From Paludibacteraceae bacterium (lineage in GTDB: Bacteria > Bacteroidota > Bacteroidia > Bacteroidales > Paludibacteraceae): DNA of 36,564 nt. The notes below the pieces were generated by a model that saw only the letters and a program-made list of their open reading frames with translations, had not been told where the DNA came from and searched no databases. Of this stretch, positions 7,598-15,374 are shown piece by piece. A program made the position numbers and the translations under genes. The DNA lies in the NCBI GenBank assembly GCA_905233935.1, contig CAJOFU010000049.1, forward strand, positions 1 through 36,564, read 5' to 3'. Position 1 is the stretch's first letter; each line of letters opens with the position of its first letter.

Positions 7598-8095
7598 TTA
7601 GAATTTGTAGCGAACGCCGAGAGCGAGTGCTGTTGCCTCCCAATAGCAACCGGCTCCACCATTCCAAAGTCCTGCTCCGACAACTGGACGGAAGTCAATC
7701 GAGAGTTGGAGCGGAAACCAAAAGTCGTACTCTACACCCGCTCGACCGGCTGCACCAATGAAACCGGCATTATTGAATACATAACCACCGGCTCCACCAA
7801 CGCCAAGATACCAATGCCATTCACCTTTATGCTCCCAAGGGAATGTGGCACCAAACGGATCAATCCAATCGTAAGTAACAGCAGCTTGAATCGAGCCGAT
7901 ATAGCCAAAGGCATTGTCAATACCACCTACACAGCCGAAACCGGCTTCGATTTCTAACATGTTGCTGTCACCAAATCCGTGCTCATAACTAACGCCGTTA
8001 AAAGCACCCAGACGACCACCGATTGCACGCGGTTGAGCGTACGCCATTGTTCCGCATACTAATGCGACAACGGCAATCAATATTGATTTTTTCAT
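7598..8095 (-). CDS. Small outer-membrane beta-barrel-like protein
   Basis: A 165-aa protein with a clean signal peptide (MKKSILIAVVALVCGTMAYA, cut before QPRA). The mature part is Gly/aromatic rich with alternating strands (for example WHWYLGVGGAGGYVFNNAGFIGAAGRAGVEYDF split over two strands) and ends in a terminal aromatic strand ALALGVRYKF, the usual C-terminal signal of beta-barrel outer-membrane proteins. About eight strands would fit. No known function; small porin-like or OmpW/OprF-like folds are possible. It lies 36 nt after the lipoprotein gene at 8132-9157 and is probably co-transcribed. Confidence 0.82.
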   Translation of the reverse strand: MKKSILIAVVALVCGTMAYAQPRAIGGRLGAFNGVSYEHGFGDSNMLEIEAGFGCVGGIDNAFGYIGSIQAAVTYDWIDPFGATFPWEHKGEWHWYLGVGGAGGYVFNNAGFIGAAGRAGVEYDFWFPLQLSIDFRPVVGAGLWNGGAGCYWEATALALGVRYKF

Positions 8096-8131
8096 TTGTT
8101 AATAATATTATGTTTTATGTTGTGTTTGTTG

Positions 8132-9157
8132 TTATTCATCTGCGGGTTCGCCAATACGAATGTTCTGTATAGACCAAACCATAGCCGATTCAGCAGTGCT
8201 GGTATATACAAATGCCACTTTGGTCGTAGCCGATTTGTGCTCGGTCAGATCAACGGTAGCCGCTGTGAAACGTTTGAGTTTGCCGTTGTTCCAGCCGTCA
8301 ACAGGCAACTGCTCCCAGTTCGCACCGTCGTTGGTCGAAACCATTACGCGCAGTTGTTCGTCACGCAGGTCAGCACTGCCTTGATACCAGTGGCTGAACG
8401 TCATCAGGGTAGTATCCTTGCAGACGGTGAGATCCATCGTCGGACTAATCAGCCAACTGTCTGACTCTTCGGCAAGTTTGCCCTCATTGGCGCACATGTA
8501 GCCTTGTTTGCCACCGGTTGCCTCAACGTGTTTCCATATATCATCCGATGCGACAATCTCGTTGTCGATTGTGAAATCACCCATGTCTTCGTCAAATGTC
8601 TCGCTGAGAACTACTTTCGGCGCAGGTTTGTAGCCGGACAACGGGTTGTCAGACGTAACCAGATAGCAGCCTTGCGTGAGCTGCGGAGCGCCGTAGCGGT
8701 TCTGTATCTGACCATATACAACAACGATATCACCAATCTGCAACTGCTCGGCATCCGTGAACTTCTGTACCACGCCTTTGCGCTTGAAACTCATCAGACG
8801 ATAGCAGATCATCTGACGGTTGGCAATCTTGTTCGTAATAATCGGTGAAACGTTACCGTACGTGGCATCAAACGGCTGGCTGAAACCTTTAACCGCTGCA
8901 AGCACATAATAACTCTCCGATGTAGTGCTGCCGGATGGCATCGCCAAACCGATACGTACAGCTTCTTCGACATCAATCGTGTCGCCTTCCGGCCCAGGAT
9001 TAAGGTCGCGCATGTTGCGGATGGTGTCATACACGATGCGAGATTGTGTTATCCCGTCTGTACCTAATGTGTCGGACGGAATGGCATTATCCTTACAGCC
9101 AACCAGCAAACTGATTGCTGCAATAGCAAGGATAGTGTGACGAAATAATTTTGTCAT
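8132..9157 (-). CDS. Surface lipoprotein with OB-fold-like and adhesin-like (choice-of-anchor J type) domains
   Basis: Signal peptide with lipobox ISLLVGC, lipidated at Cys21, followed by KDN. Residues about 60-175 contain VEEAVRIGLAM, TYGNVS and a QLQIGDIVVVYGQI strand, resembling the OB-fold-like module that is repeated in the protein at 15375-16574. Residues about 185-341 resemble the jelly-roll seen in cleaved-adhesin or choice-of-anchor J proteins: SETFDEDMGDF at the front, WLISPTMDL, then a closing VWSIQNIRIGEPADE. The lipoprotein at 13544-15319 ends in the very similar WEIQNLLLAEPEEE. A role at the cell surface in binding polymers or partners of TonB receptors is inference. It is first in its operon, behind the promoter at 9204-9235. 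Confidence 0.8.
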   Translation of the reverse strand: MTKLFRHTILAIAAISLLVGCKDNAIPSDTLGTDGITQSRIVYDTIRNMRDLNPGPEGDTIDVEEAVRIGLAMPSGSTTSESYYVLAAVKGFSQPFDATYGNVSPIITNKIANRQMICYRLMSFKRKGVVQKFTDAEQLQIGDIVVVYGQIQNRYGAPQLTQGCYLVTSDNPLSGYKPAPKVVLSETFDEDMGDFTIDNEIVASDDIWKHVEATGGKQGYMCANEGKLAEESDSWLISPTMDLTVCKDTTLMTFSHWYQGSADLRDEQLRVMVSTNDGANWEQLPVDGWNNGKLKRFTAATVDLTEHKSATTKVAFVYTSTAESAMVWSIQNIRIGEPADE

Positions 9158-9203
9158 ATTAGATAAATTTTAAGGTGTTATCCGATTAAATCAAAATCGG
9201 CTA

Positions 9204-9235
9204 CAAAGATACAAAAAATATTTGACATTTGCAAA
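9204..9235 (-). promoter_or_regulatory. Bacteroidota-type promoter for the 9157-7598 operon
   Basis: Minus strand TTTG (9235-9232), 20-nt spacer, TATCTTTG (9211-9204). The -33 box is inside ATTTGCAAAT followed by GTCAAATA, almost the same as upstream of korA and the DivIC-like gene. The rest of the gap 9236-9323 holds only AT-rich sequence between divergent promoters. Confidence 0.87.
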
Positions 9236-9323
9236 TTAAAATACGATTTTTTGCATCTATCCCTAATTATAGTGCATATTTACCTGTCAAAATGCAGTTT
9301 TTTGAAGAAAAATGACGCAAACA

Positions 9324-9355
9324 TTTGCTAAATCCGTATATTTTTCGTAACTTTG
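9324..9355 (+). promoter_or_regulatory. Bacteroidota-type promoter for infC-rpmI-rplT
   Basis: TTTG at 9324-9327, a 20-nt spacer and TAACTTTG at 9348-9355, all matching the consensus. Transcription should begin near 9362, which gives a leader of about 90 nt before infC. Confidence 0.88.
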
Positions 9356-9361
9356 TCGCCG

Positions 9362-9454
9362 AATTCATAGCAAACGCTATGGCTATGCCGCTCGGTGTGT
9401 TATGGCATAACGTTATGCTGTGGAGGAAACTAACCCTTATAGGAGGACAAAACT
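9362..9454 (+). promoter_or_regulatory. Structured infC leader with possible alternative pairings
   Basis: Visible inverted repeats are ATAGC/GCTAT (9367-9380), GGC-TAT-GCC (9381-9389) and the perfect palindrome GCATAACGTTATGC (9405-9418). TATGCC at 9384-9389 can also pair with GGCATA at 9404-9409, which would exclude the last two hairpins. A strong Shine-Dalgarno word AGGAGG stands at 9441-9446, unusual in Bacteroidota. Leaders of infC operons are controlled by IF3 or by L20 in other bacteria; that this one is controlled is inference. Confidence 0.5.
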
Positions 9455-10015
9455 ATAGCAACAAATTTACCCCGTGCGCCTCGCGATAAACGTGGGCGCG
9501 TAGAAAAAGAAATGCCAAACCGCATCAATGATGCGATACGCGGTGTGGCAGAGGTTCGTCTGGTGGGTGACAACGTAGAGCAAGGCATCTATTCCTTGCG
9601 CGAGGCGATGCAGATAGCCGACGAACAGAACCTTGACCTCGTGGAGATATCGCCTAACGCCGAGCCTCCCGTATGCAGAATTCTGGATTACCAGAAGTAT
9701 CTGTACCAGAAAAAACGCAAAGAGAAAGAGCAGAAAGCCAATTCGGCTAAGGTTGTCATCAAGGAGATCCGTTTCGGACCACAGACCGATGAGCATGATT
9801 ACAACTTCAAGTTGAAACATGCACAGGAGTTCCTCAAGGACGGCAACAAGGTCAAGGCTTACGTGTTCTTCCGTGGGCGTTCGATACTGTTCAAGGAGCA
9901 GGGTGAATTGCTGCTGGCGCGTTTTGCCAATGATCTGGCTGACTTCGGCAAAGTCGAGGCTGTGCCTAAGCTCGAAGGAAAGAGAATGATTGTAAACATC
10001 AGCCCGAAGAAATAA
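9455..10015 (+). CDS. infC: Translation initiation factor IF-3, apparent AUA start
   Basis: IF-3 binds the 30S subunit, checks start-codon pairing and prevents early joining of 50S. Conserved stretches are present in order: [58 protein letters not shown] and [13 protein letters not shown], ending in SPKK. The first ATG in frame (9512) would leave only one residue before the conserved NRIN, too short. Translation from ATA at 9455 adds 19 codons ([17 protein letters not shown] after the first two) like the basic N-terminal extension of the family, and AGGAGG lies 8 nt upstream. Non-AUG starts (AUU in E. coli) are the known basis of IF3 autoregulation; AUA here is an inference from frame and spacing. 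Length 186 aa. The stop is about 100 nt before rpmI. Confidence 0.95.
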   Translation: MATNLPRAPRDKRGRVEKEMPNRINDAIRGVAEVRLVGDNVEQGIYSLREAMQIADEQNLDLVEISPNAEPPVCRILDYQKYLYQKKRKEKEQKANSAKVVIKEIRFGPQTDEHDYNFKLKHAQEFLKDGNKVKAYVFFRGRSILFKEQGELLLARFANDLADFGKVEAVPKLEGKRMIVNISPKK

Positions 10016-10016
10016 A

Positions 10017-10050
10017 GCGTTGACCAAGATTGGTCAACAATAACCAACGC
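10017..10050 (+). promoter_or_regulatory. Hairpin with competing pairing in the infC-rpmI gap
   Basis: GTTGACCA/TGGTCAAC (10019-10038, loop AGAT) is a perfect 8-bp hairpin. GCGTTG at 10017-10022 can instead pair with CAACGC at 10045-10050, and the two states exclude each other. No U-tract follows, so this is not a simple terminator. Its core GACCAA-n2-TTGGTC recurs in the dnaK leader. The remaining 67 nt up to rpmI show no other clear element. Confidence 0.55.
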
Positions 10051-10117
10051 AGAAAATGGCCTGTGAGCTACTAATGGCTGCCGCAGACCGATTATTAACA
10101 ATTAAATATTTAACAAA

Positions 10118-10315
10118 ATGCCAAAAGTAAAAACTAATTCCGGTGCCAAAAAGCGCTTCACGCTTACCGGAACGGGTAAATTGAAACGCAAACACGCGTT
10201 CAAAAGTCACATTCTGACTAAGAAAACGAAAAAGCAAAAGCGTAACCTTACGCATGTTGCACTTGTCGATCACAGCAATCTGCGCTCCATCCGCGAGCTG
10301 CTCTTGCTGCGTTAA
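10118..10315 (+). CDS. rpmI: 50S ribosomal protein L35
   Basis: A 65-aa very basic protein starting [14 protein letters not shown], with the family core [28 protein letters not shown]. Length and order match L35 exactly. It stands between infC and rplT, the usual arrangement, with 30 nt to the rplT start. The C-terminus ([19 protein letters not shown]) is within the normal variable range. Confidence 0.97.
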   Translation: MPKVKTNSGAKKRFTLTGTGKLKRKHAFKSHILTKKTKKQKRNLTHVALVDHSNLRSIRELLLLR

Positions 10316-10345
10316 TGTCTAACCATCAAAATTGAGTATTGAATT

Positions 10346-10682
10346 ATGCCAAGATCAGTAAATCACGTTGCTTCGCGCAACCGTCGTAAGAAGATCATGA
10401 GCCTCACTTGGTGGCCGTGCTAACGTCTGGACAGTTGCCAAGAACACATGGGAGAAAGGTTTGCAATATGCTTTCCGTGACCGTCGAAACAAAAAACGCA
10501 ACTTCCGCGCACTGTGGATCCAGCGTATCAACGCTGCCGCACGTCTGGAAGGACTCAGCTACAGCCAGCTTATGGGCGCGCTCAAGAAAGCGGGTATCGT
10601 CATCAACCGCAAGGTGCTTGCCGACCTCGCTGTCAACCAGCCAAAAGCCTTCCAAGCCATTGTAGCCAAAGCGAAGAAGTAG
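10346..10682 (+). pseudogene. rplT: 50S ribosomal protein L20, reading frame broken by an apparent 11-nt deletion
   Basis: L20 is an early assembly protein of the large subunit and normally about 116 aa. The frame from ATG 10346 gives MPRSVNHVASRNRRKKIM, a perfect L20 start, then leaves homology and stops at 10421-10423. The rest of L20 ([16 protein letters not shown], then [18 protein letters not shown] and [23 protein letters not shown] to the end) continues in another frame from about 10410 to 10682. Between ACT (10406-10408) and GGT (10410-10412) one base stands where the family has the four codons of KGYF, so 11 nt seem missing; the codon before (AGC for the usual Lys) is also odd. An intact copy elsewhere or a sequence error is more likely than a real loss. 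Confidence 0.85.
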
Positions 10683-10692
10683 AATGTGCAAG

Positions 10693-10732
10693 AATAAGGT
10701 GTTTTCTCGTAAAAAAGAAACACCTTATTTTA
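10693..10732 (+). terminator. Terminator of the infC-rpmI-rplT operon
   Basis: Stem AATAAGGTGTTT (10693-10704) with AAACACCTTATT (10718-10729), 13-nt loop, followed by T residues. It closes the ribosomal operon just before the TonB receptor gene. Confidence 0.9.
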
Positions 10733-10793
10733 ATTAAGAATTCAAATTTAATAATTTAGTATATTGAGAAACACATAATTATTATACTTGATT

Positions 10794-13517
10794 ATGAACA
10801 AACTTTCACTCATTCTTGGCTGTCTGTTGTTGCCCTGCATGGTGTTTGCCGAGTCGCTTCATGTGGTCGGCACAGTGCTTGACGAGCTAACAGCCGAACC
10901 ACTCATCGGTGTGTCTATTCTCGAAGAAGGTACAACCAATGGTAACATTACAGACATTGACGGAAACTTCACCATTGATGTTGCTCCGGGTGCCAAACTC
11001 CAGTTCTCGTACATCGGTTATGCAACCTTGACTCTGCCTGCAAAGACGAATATGGGCAACATTCGGCTTGCTCCTGAGGTTGTTGCATTACAAGACGTGA
11101 CGGTTGTGGGGCAGATAGCCCGTCAGCAGAAGACGCCGATTGCCGTCAGCCAGATTGCCGCTCTCGAGATCGAGGAGCGACTTGGTGGACAAGAGTTCCC
11201 GGAAGTGCTCAAGAACACGCCGGGTGTACATGCCAACGGTCAAGGTGGCGGTTGGGGTGACTCGGAGATCTGGATGCGTGGTTTTGACAACACGAACGTA
11301 GCCACGATGATCAACGGTGTGCCGATGAACGACATGGAAGGCGGAACCGTCTATTGGTCGAACTGGCAAGGCTTGGCGGACGTTACCAGCGTGATGCAGA
11401 CGCAGCGCGGCATGGGTGCATCCAAACTGTCAGCACCTTCCGTCGGCGGTACAATCAATATCGTAACCAAAGGTATAGATGCCAAGAAGGGTGGAACAGT
11501 CATGTACTCCTTGGGTAATGACAACGGCAACAAACTGGCGTTCTCCGTATCAACCGGTTTGATGAAGAGCGGATGGGCTATCACCGTGCTCTTCTCCAAG
11601 ACATGGGGTAACGGTTATATCCAAGGCACTGGCTATAGCGGATACAGTTACTTCGCCAATGTCAGCAAGCGCATCAACGACCGTCATCAGTTGTCGCTCA
11701 CCGGCTTCGGCGCTCCGCAATGGCACTGGACGCGTCCTTCGGGCAGTTCGGGTGCATTGAATCTCGAGGGCTGGAATGAGGTACGCAAGTATATGCGCGA
11801 CGGCATGGATTACCGCCGCTACAACCCCAGCTACGGTTACGGCAACGACGGTAAGCAACGCGGTACGAACTACAACAGTTACCATAAGCCGCAGATTTCG
11901 CTCAACCACGTGTGGCAGATTGACTACAAGTCATCGCTCTCCACGGCGCTCTATACGTCTATCGGTCGCGGTTTTGGCAATACAGCCGAAGCCAGCCCGT
12001 ACTCGCAATACTCTTACTCAACGCTCACCAAAGGTGCTGCCGAAGGAAAGATCACTACGGATTTCCGTCGTGATGACGGCTCATTTGATTACGGCGCAGT
12101 CGAGGATCTGAATGCCGCATCGGAATCCGGCTCGGAGCTGATCATAGCCGAGAACCGTAACGACCACAACTGGTACGGACTCGTTTCAACCTACAACAAC
12201 AAGTTCCTCAACGAGACACTGGAACTCACAGCCGGTATAGATATACGTTACTACCAGGGTATTCACCGTGCAGTCATTTCCGACATGTTGGCTGGTGAAT
12301 ACTTCATCGACGCCACGCGCGTGAACTCCGTCAAAGTGGAGAACAATAAGAACCGTGCAGACATCAACTGGGCGTACGAGAAACTCAACGTAGGTGATGT
12401 CGTTTATCGTAACTACACCGGACATGTGATGCAGGAAGGTGCGTTCGCTACCTTGGAGTATGCAACCGAACATCTTTCAGCCTTCGTCAACGGTTCGCTC
12501 TATTACACCAACTACTGGCGTGTGGATCGCTTCTACTATGACGAGGAGCATAGCAAATCCGAGGTTGTCGGCTTCTTGGGCGGAACAGTCAAGGGTGGTG
12601 TGAACTACAACATCAACCGCAACCACAATATCTTCCTCAATGCGGGCTTCATCACCCGTGCGCCGAAGTTCAACGCTGCGTTTGCCTCGTCGAACACCTC
12701 GCACGCGCTGAACCGTTATGCCAAAAACGAGAAGATCGCTTCCGTTGAGGTAGGTTACGGCTTCCATAACGAGTTCGTCAACCTTGCCGTCAACGGTTAC
12801 TACACCCGCTGGATTGACAAGACGATGAGCAAAGCCGACAACGGTCAGACGGTCAACGCCTACATCAACATGAGTGGAGTAGGGTCGCAGCACATCGGTC
12901 TGGAGATGGAGTTCAAAGCCAAACCGCTCAAGTGGCTCGAACTCAACGCTATGCTCTCACTCGGTGATTGGCGATGGAAAGGCAATGACATCATCGGTTA
13001 CCTCTACGACGAACACGGTAATGCACTCACAAGCAACTTCGAAGTAACCACTCCGTATTGCACAGAGGAAGGCAAGGAACATGCGTGGGCGAAGATTAAT
13101 ATGGACAAGATCCATGTGGGTGGTCAGGCTCAGACCACAGCCAACCTGGGCGTGATGTTCAATCCGTTCAAAGGATTCCGTATAGGCGGCGAATATACGC
13201 TCTACGACCGCAACTATTCGTACTACTACTTCTCGGGTTCAGACCTGCAGAAAGGCAAAACGCTCAACGTTATGGAACCGTATCGTTGCCCGATCGGCGG
13301 CACGCTGGATGCCCGCGTAAGCTACTCGTTTGATTTCGGTAGCGTACGCGCCACATTGGCTGCCAACGTAACGAACGTGCTCGATCAGCACCATATAGAG
13401 AAAGCTTGGTCGAAGAACACTACCTCCTATGACGTGAAGGAGAATACGAAGGACAATATCTACTTCTTCTACAACAAAGGTCGTCAGTGGAATATTCGTC
13501 TCAAACTCACCTTCTAA
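10794..13517 (+). CDS. TonB-dependent receptor with carboxypeptidase-regulatory-like N-domain
   Basis: Outer-membrane active transporter of 907 aa. ATG 10794 gives signal peptide MNKLSLILGCLLLPCMVFA; a TTG start 6 nt upstream is less likely. Residues about 22-105 form the CarboxypepD_reg-like domain (VGTVLDELTAEPLIGVSI, TDIDGNFTI, SYIGYATL). The plug follows (about 120-230) with LKNTPGVHANGQGGG, IWMRGFDNTN and GGTINIVTKG, then a long barrel that ends in an aromatic strand WNIRLKLTF. SusC-type hallmarks are limited; it resembles the group that is paired with OB-fold or adhesin-like lipoproteins. The next two genes (26 and 55 nt gaps) probably encode its surface partners. Substrate cannot be read from sequence. 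Confidence 0.93.
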   Translation: MNKLSLILGCLLLPCMVFAESLHVVGTVLDELTAEPLIGVSILEEGTTNGNITDIDGNFTIDVAPGAKLQFSYIGYATLTLPAKTNMGNIRLAPEVVALQDVTVVGQIARQQKTPIAVSQIAALEIEERLGGQEFPEVLKNTPGVHANGQGGGWGDSEIWMRGFDNTNVATMINGVPMNDMEGGTVYWSNWQGLADVTSVMQTQRGMGASKLSAPSVGGTINIVTKGIDAKKGGTVMYSLGNDNGNKLAFSVSTGLMKSGWAITVLFSKTWGNGYIQGTGYSGYSYFANVSKRINDRHQLSLTGFGAPQWHWTRPSGSSGALNLEGWNEVRKYMRDGMDYRRYNPSYGYGNDGKQRGTNYNSYHKPQISLNHVWQIDYKSSLSTALYTSIGRGFGNTAEASPYSQYSYSTLTKGAAEGKITTDFRRDDGSFDYGAVEDLNAASESGSELIIAENRNDHNWYGLVSTYNNKFLNETLELTAGIDIRYYQGIHRAVISDMLAGEYFIDATRVNSVKVENNKNRADINWAYEKLNVGDVVYRNYTGHVMQEGAFATLEYATEHLSAFVNGSLYYTNYWRVDRFYYDEEHSKSEVVGFLGGTVKGGVNYNINRNHNIFLNAGFITRAPKFNAAFASSNTSHALNRYAKNEKIASVEVGYGFHNEFVNLAVNGYYTRWIDKTMSKADNGQTVNAYINMSGVGSQHIGLEMEFKAKPLKWLELNAMLSLGDWRWKGNDIIGYLYDEHGNALTSNFEVTTPYCTEEGKEHAWAKINMDKIHVGGQAQTTANLGVMFNPFKGFRIGGEYTLYDRNYSYYYFSGSDLQKGKTLNVMEPYRCPIGGTLDARVSYSFDFGSVRATLAANVTNVLDQHHIEKAWSKNTTSYDVKENTKDNIYFFYNKGRQWNIRLKLTF

Positions 13518-13543
13518 TGGATGGATTAAGGATTAAAGACTAA

Positions 13544-15319
13544 ATGGTTATGAATATGAAAGCAAAATATATCTTTACCGCAGTCGTACTTGGATTAGGT
13601 TTGGCATCGTGTACCAACTACTTCGATTCTCACTTCATGGACAACGGTCATCCTGCGGTTTCGGATGTTCGTACCGGTATGAGTTATACGCTCACCGATG
13701 ACGACTACAAGCAGATTACCGTTTATCCCGAAAACATCGCCAAAGCCTTGGCTCTCGATCCTGTTGACTCAACGGGTCTGAAGGAGTTGCTTGCTATCGC
13801 CAAGGAGAAATCCTTCACGGAGAATGCTTCGGCAGATATGTATGTACCGGCGCTGATGGCAGAGAAGTACCCGTACCTCGACAACGGTACAACCTGTGAC
13901 GTGCAATACACGATGCGCGAAGGCAAGTCGTATCGTGTAGCGGAGTTCGATGATGCGCAAGGCTTCGAACTCACGCAGGCAGACTACGAAACAGTCTGGC
14001 AGAAACGCGGCGTTTCTTACCTCACCCCCGGCTCGATGGCAAATGTGCCGGCGTTTCTCGCCCAGCGATTGTCGAATGCACGCTTAGGGCAGATCGCGCT
14101 CATCACCTACAACTACAGCGAGGACGAACCCGATCCCTCTGAACTGCATGATTTCCTGCCCTACAAACTCACACTCAGTCAACTGCTTGAGTTCCCTGAT
14201 GAGGATAAGCACGAGATTTCCGGCTACGTAGGACAAGTTAAGTCCTCTATCTATGGTCGCTTCTACATGGTGGACGGTGACTATAGCATCTACGTCTATG
14301 GCTTGACCGATGAGGATGGCAACAAAGTGTGGAAAGACAAAGGTATCAAACAAGGCGACGCTATCACCATCACCGGTCGTTATACTGCCGAAGGCAGCGA
14401 ACCGCAGATCGTGGACGGCGTATATGTCAGCCACTCCACACCTTCCGCTCCCGCACGCCGACGTGCTTTGCAAGCCCGCAAAACAACCCAAGAGAGCGCA
14501 ATCTATCAACTCACAGAGGAAGGCTGGGTTCCATATACCAACGATCAACTCAAGGTCGGCATGGCGCTGCCGCCGAAGATTTATGAAATGGCAGGTGTGA
14601 AAGCCATAACCGATCCGGATATCATCCTCAAGTACCTGCAATCAGCGTTCCCTTATGCTGCCGACAAAGAGATTTATCTCGTTGCCTATATGGGTAAGAA
14701 CGGCGCAACGGCTGACGAGTGGGTTGTCAATGGCACCGAACTCGAACTGACCACCGGTTACATCACCGAAACCATGGCGTTCGAACTCAAGAAGGATCAA
14801 TGGATTGCGAACATCTCCACTTACCTGCAAGCGAAGTTCGTAGGCGAAGGCCCCGGCAAGTTCACCATCCAACACGTCAACCTCGACGGCCTGAACTATA
14901 TATGGCGCTATCAGTCTTTGTACGGCATGACGGCATCGGCTTATGTGAGCGGTACGAACCACCGTGTAGAGCTCAAAAAGAGTGTGCAACCCCAACTGAC
15001 CTTCGATCAGGCTGTGCGTTATGGTAACACTACCGACAACCCCAAGTGGCTCAGTGTCATGGTAACCAACAACTTCACAGGCGATGTCACCACCACCGAG
15101 TGGAAACACCTCGAGTGGCAAGCTGAACTGCCGGACGGTAGCAGCTGGCGATTCCAGAGTTCGGGCGTGTTTGACCTCAGCGAGTTCAACGGTCAGACCA
15201 TCGTACTCGGCTTCCGCTATAACACCAACCTCGACGGCGTAGATGTTCCCTCAGCACCGACCTGGGAGATCCAGAACCTCCTTCTCGCCGAACCGGAGGA
15301 AGAAGCCCCTGCCGAGTAA
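13544..15319 (+). CDS. Large surface lipoprotein, multi-domain (OB-fold-like plus adhesin-like C-domain)
   Basis: A 591-aa lipoprotein: signal ends GLGLASC, lipidated near residue 23. Residues about 45-185 and 350-460 share a module with YTLTDDDYK or EGWVPYTNDQLK openings and a YPYL or FPYAADKEIYL core, so two copies of a Bacteroidota-specific unit flank a middle OB-fold-like domain (about 205-300: HEISGYVGQVKSS, IKQGDAITITGRY). The last 120 residues form a jelly-roll-like segment ending TWEIQNLLLAEPEEE, as in the lipoprotein at 8132-9157. It directly follows the TonB receptor and probably works with it at the surface. Three possible starts (13544, 13550, 13556) lie in frame; I keep the first but cannot decide. 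Confidence 0.82.
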   Translation: MVMNMKAKYIFTAVVLGLGLASCTNYFDSHFMDNGHPAVSDVRTGMSYTLTDDDYKQITVYPENIAKALALDPVDSTGLKELLAIAKEKSFTENASADMYVPALMAEKYPYLDNGTTCDVQYTMREGKSYRVAEFDDAQGFELTQADYETVWQKRGVSYLTPGSMANVPAFLAQRLSNARLGQIALITYNYSEDEPDPSELHDFLPYKLTLSQLLEFPDEDKHEISGYVGQVKSSIYGRFYMVDGDYSIYVYGLTDEDGNKVWKDKGIKQGDAITITGRYTAEGSEPQIVDGVYVSHSTPSAPARRRALQARKTTQESAIYQLTEEGWVPYTNDQLKVGMALPPKIYEMAGVKAITDPDIILKYLQSAFPYAADKEIYLVAYMGKNGATADEWVVNGTELELTTGYITETMAFELKKDQWIANISTYLQAKFVGEGPGKFTIQHVNLDGLNYIWRYQSLYGMTASAYVSGTNHRVELKKSVQPQLTFDQAVRYGNTTDNPKWLSVMVTNNFTGDVTTTEWKHLEWQAELPDGSSWRFQSSGVFDLSEFNGQTIVLGFRYNTNLDGVDVPSAPTWEIQNLLLAEPEEEAPAE

Positions 15320-15374
15320 CATTAACCAATTATATCAACCAATTATACTAACCAATTATTTAAATTAATCAGTT
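15320..15374 (+). repeat. AACCAATTATA word array
   Basis: Three copies of (A/C)AACCAATTAT(A/T) occupy the gap between the lipoprotein and the OB-fold protein, followed by AATTAATCAG. There is no terminator or promoter, consistent with read-through between the two genes. Confidence 0.6.

Noticed and set aside
9379..9489. Possible 36-codon leader peptide overlapping the infC start
   Set aside because: ATG at 9379 opens a frame to TAA at 9489, but it has no SD and no peptide pattern; kept only as a remark.
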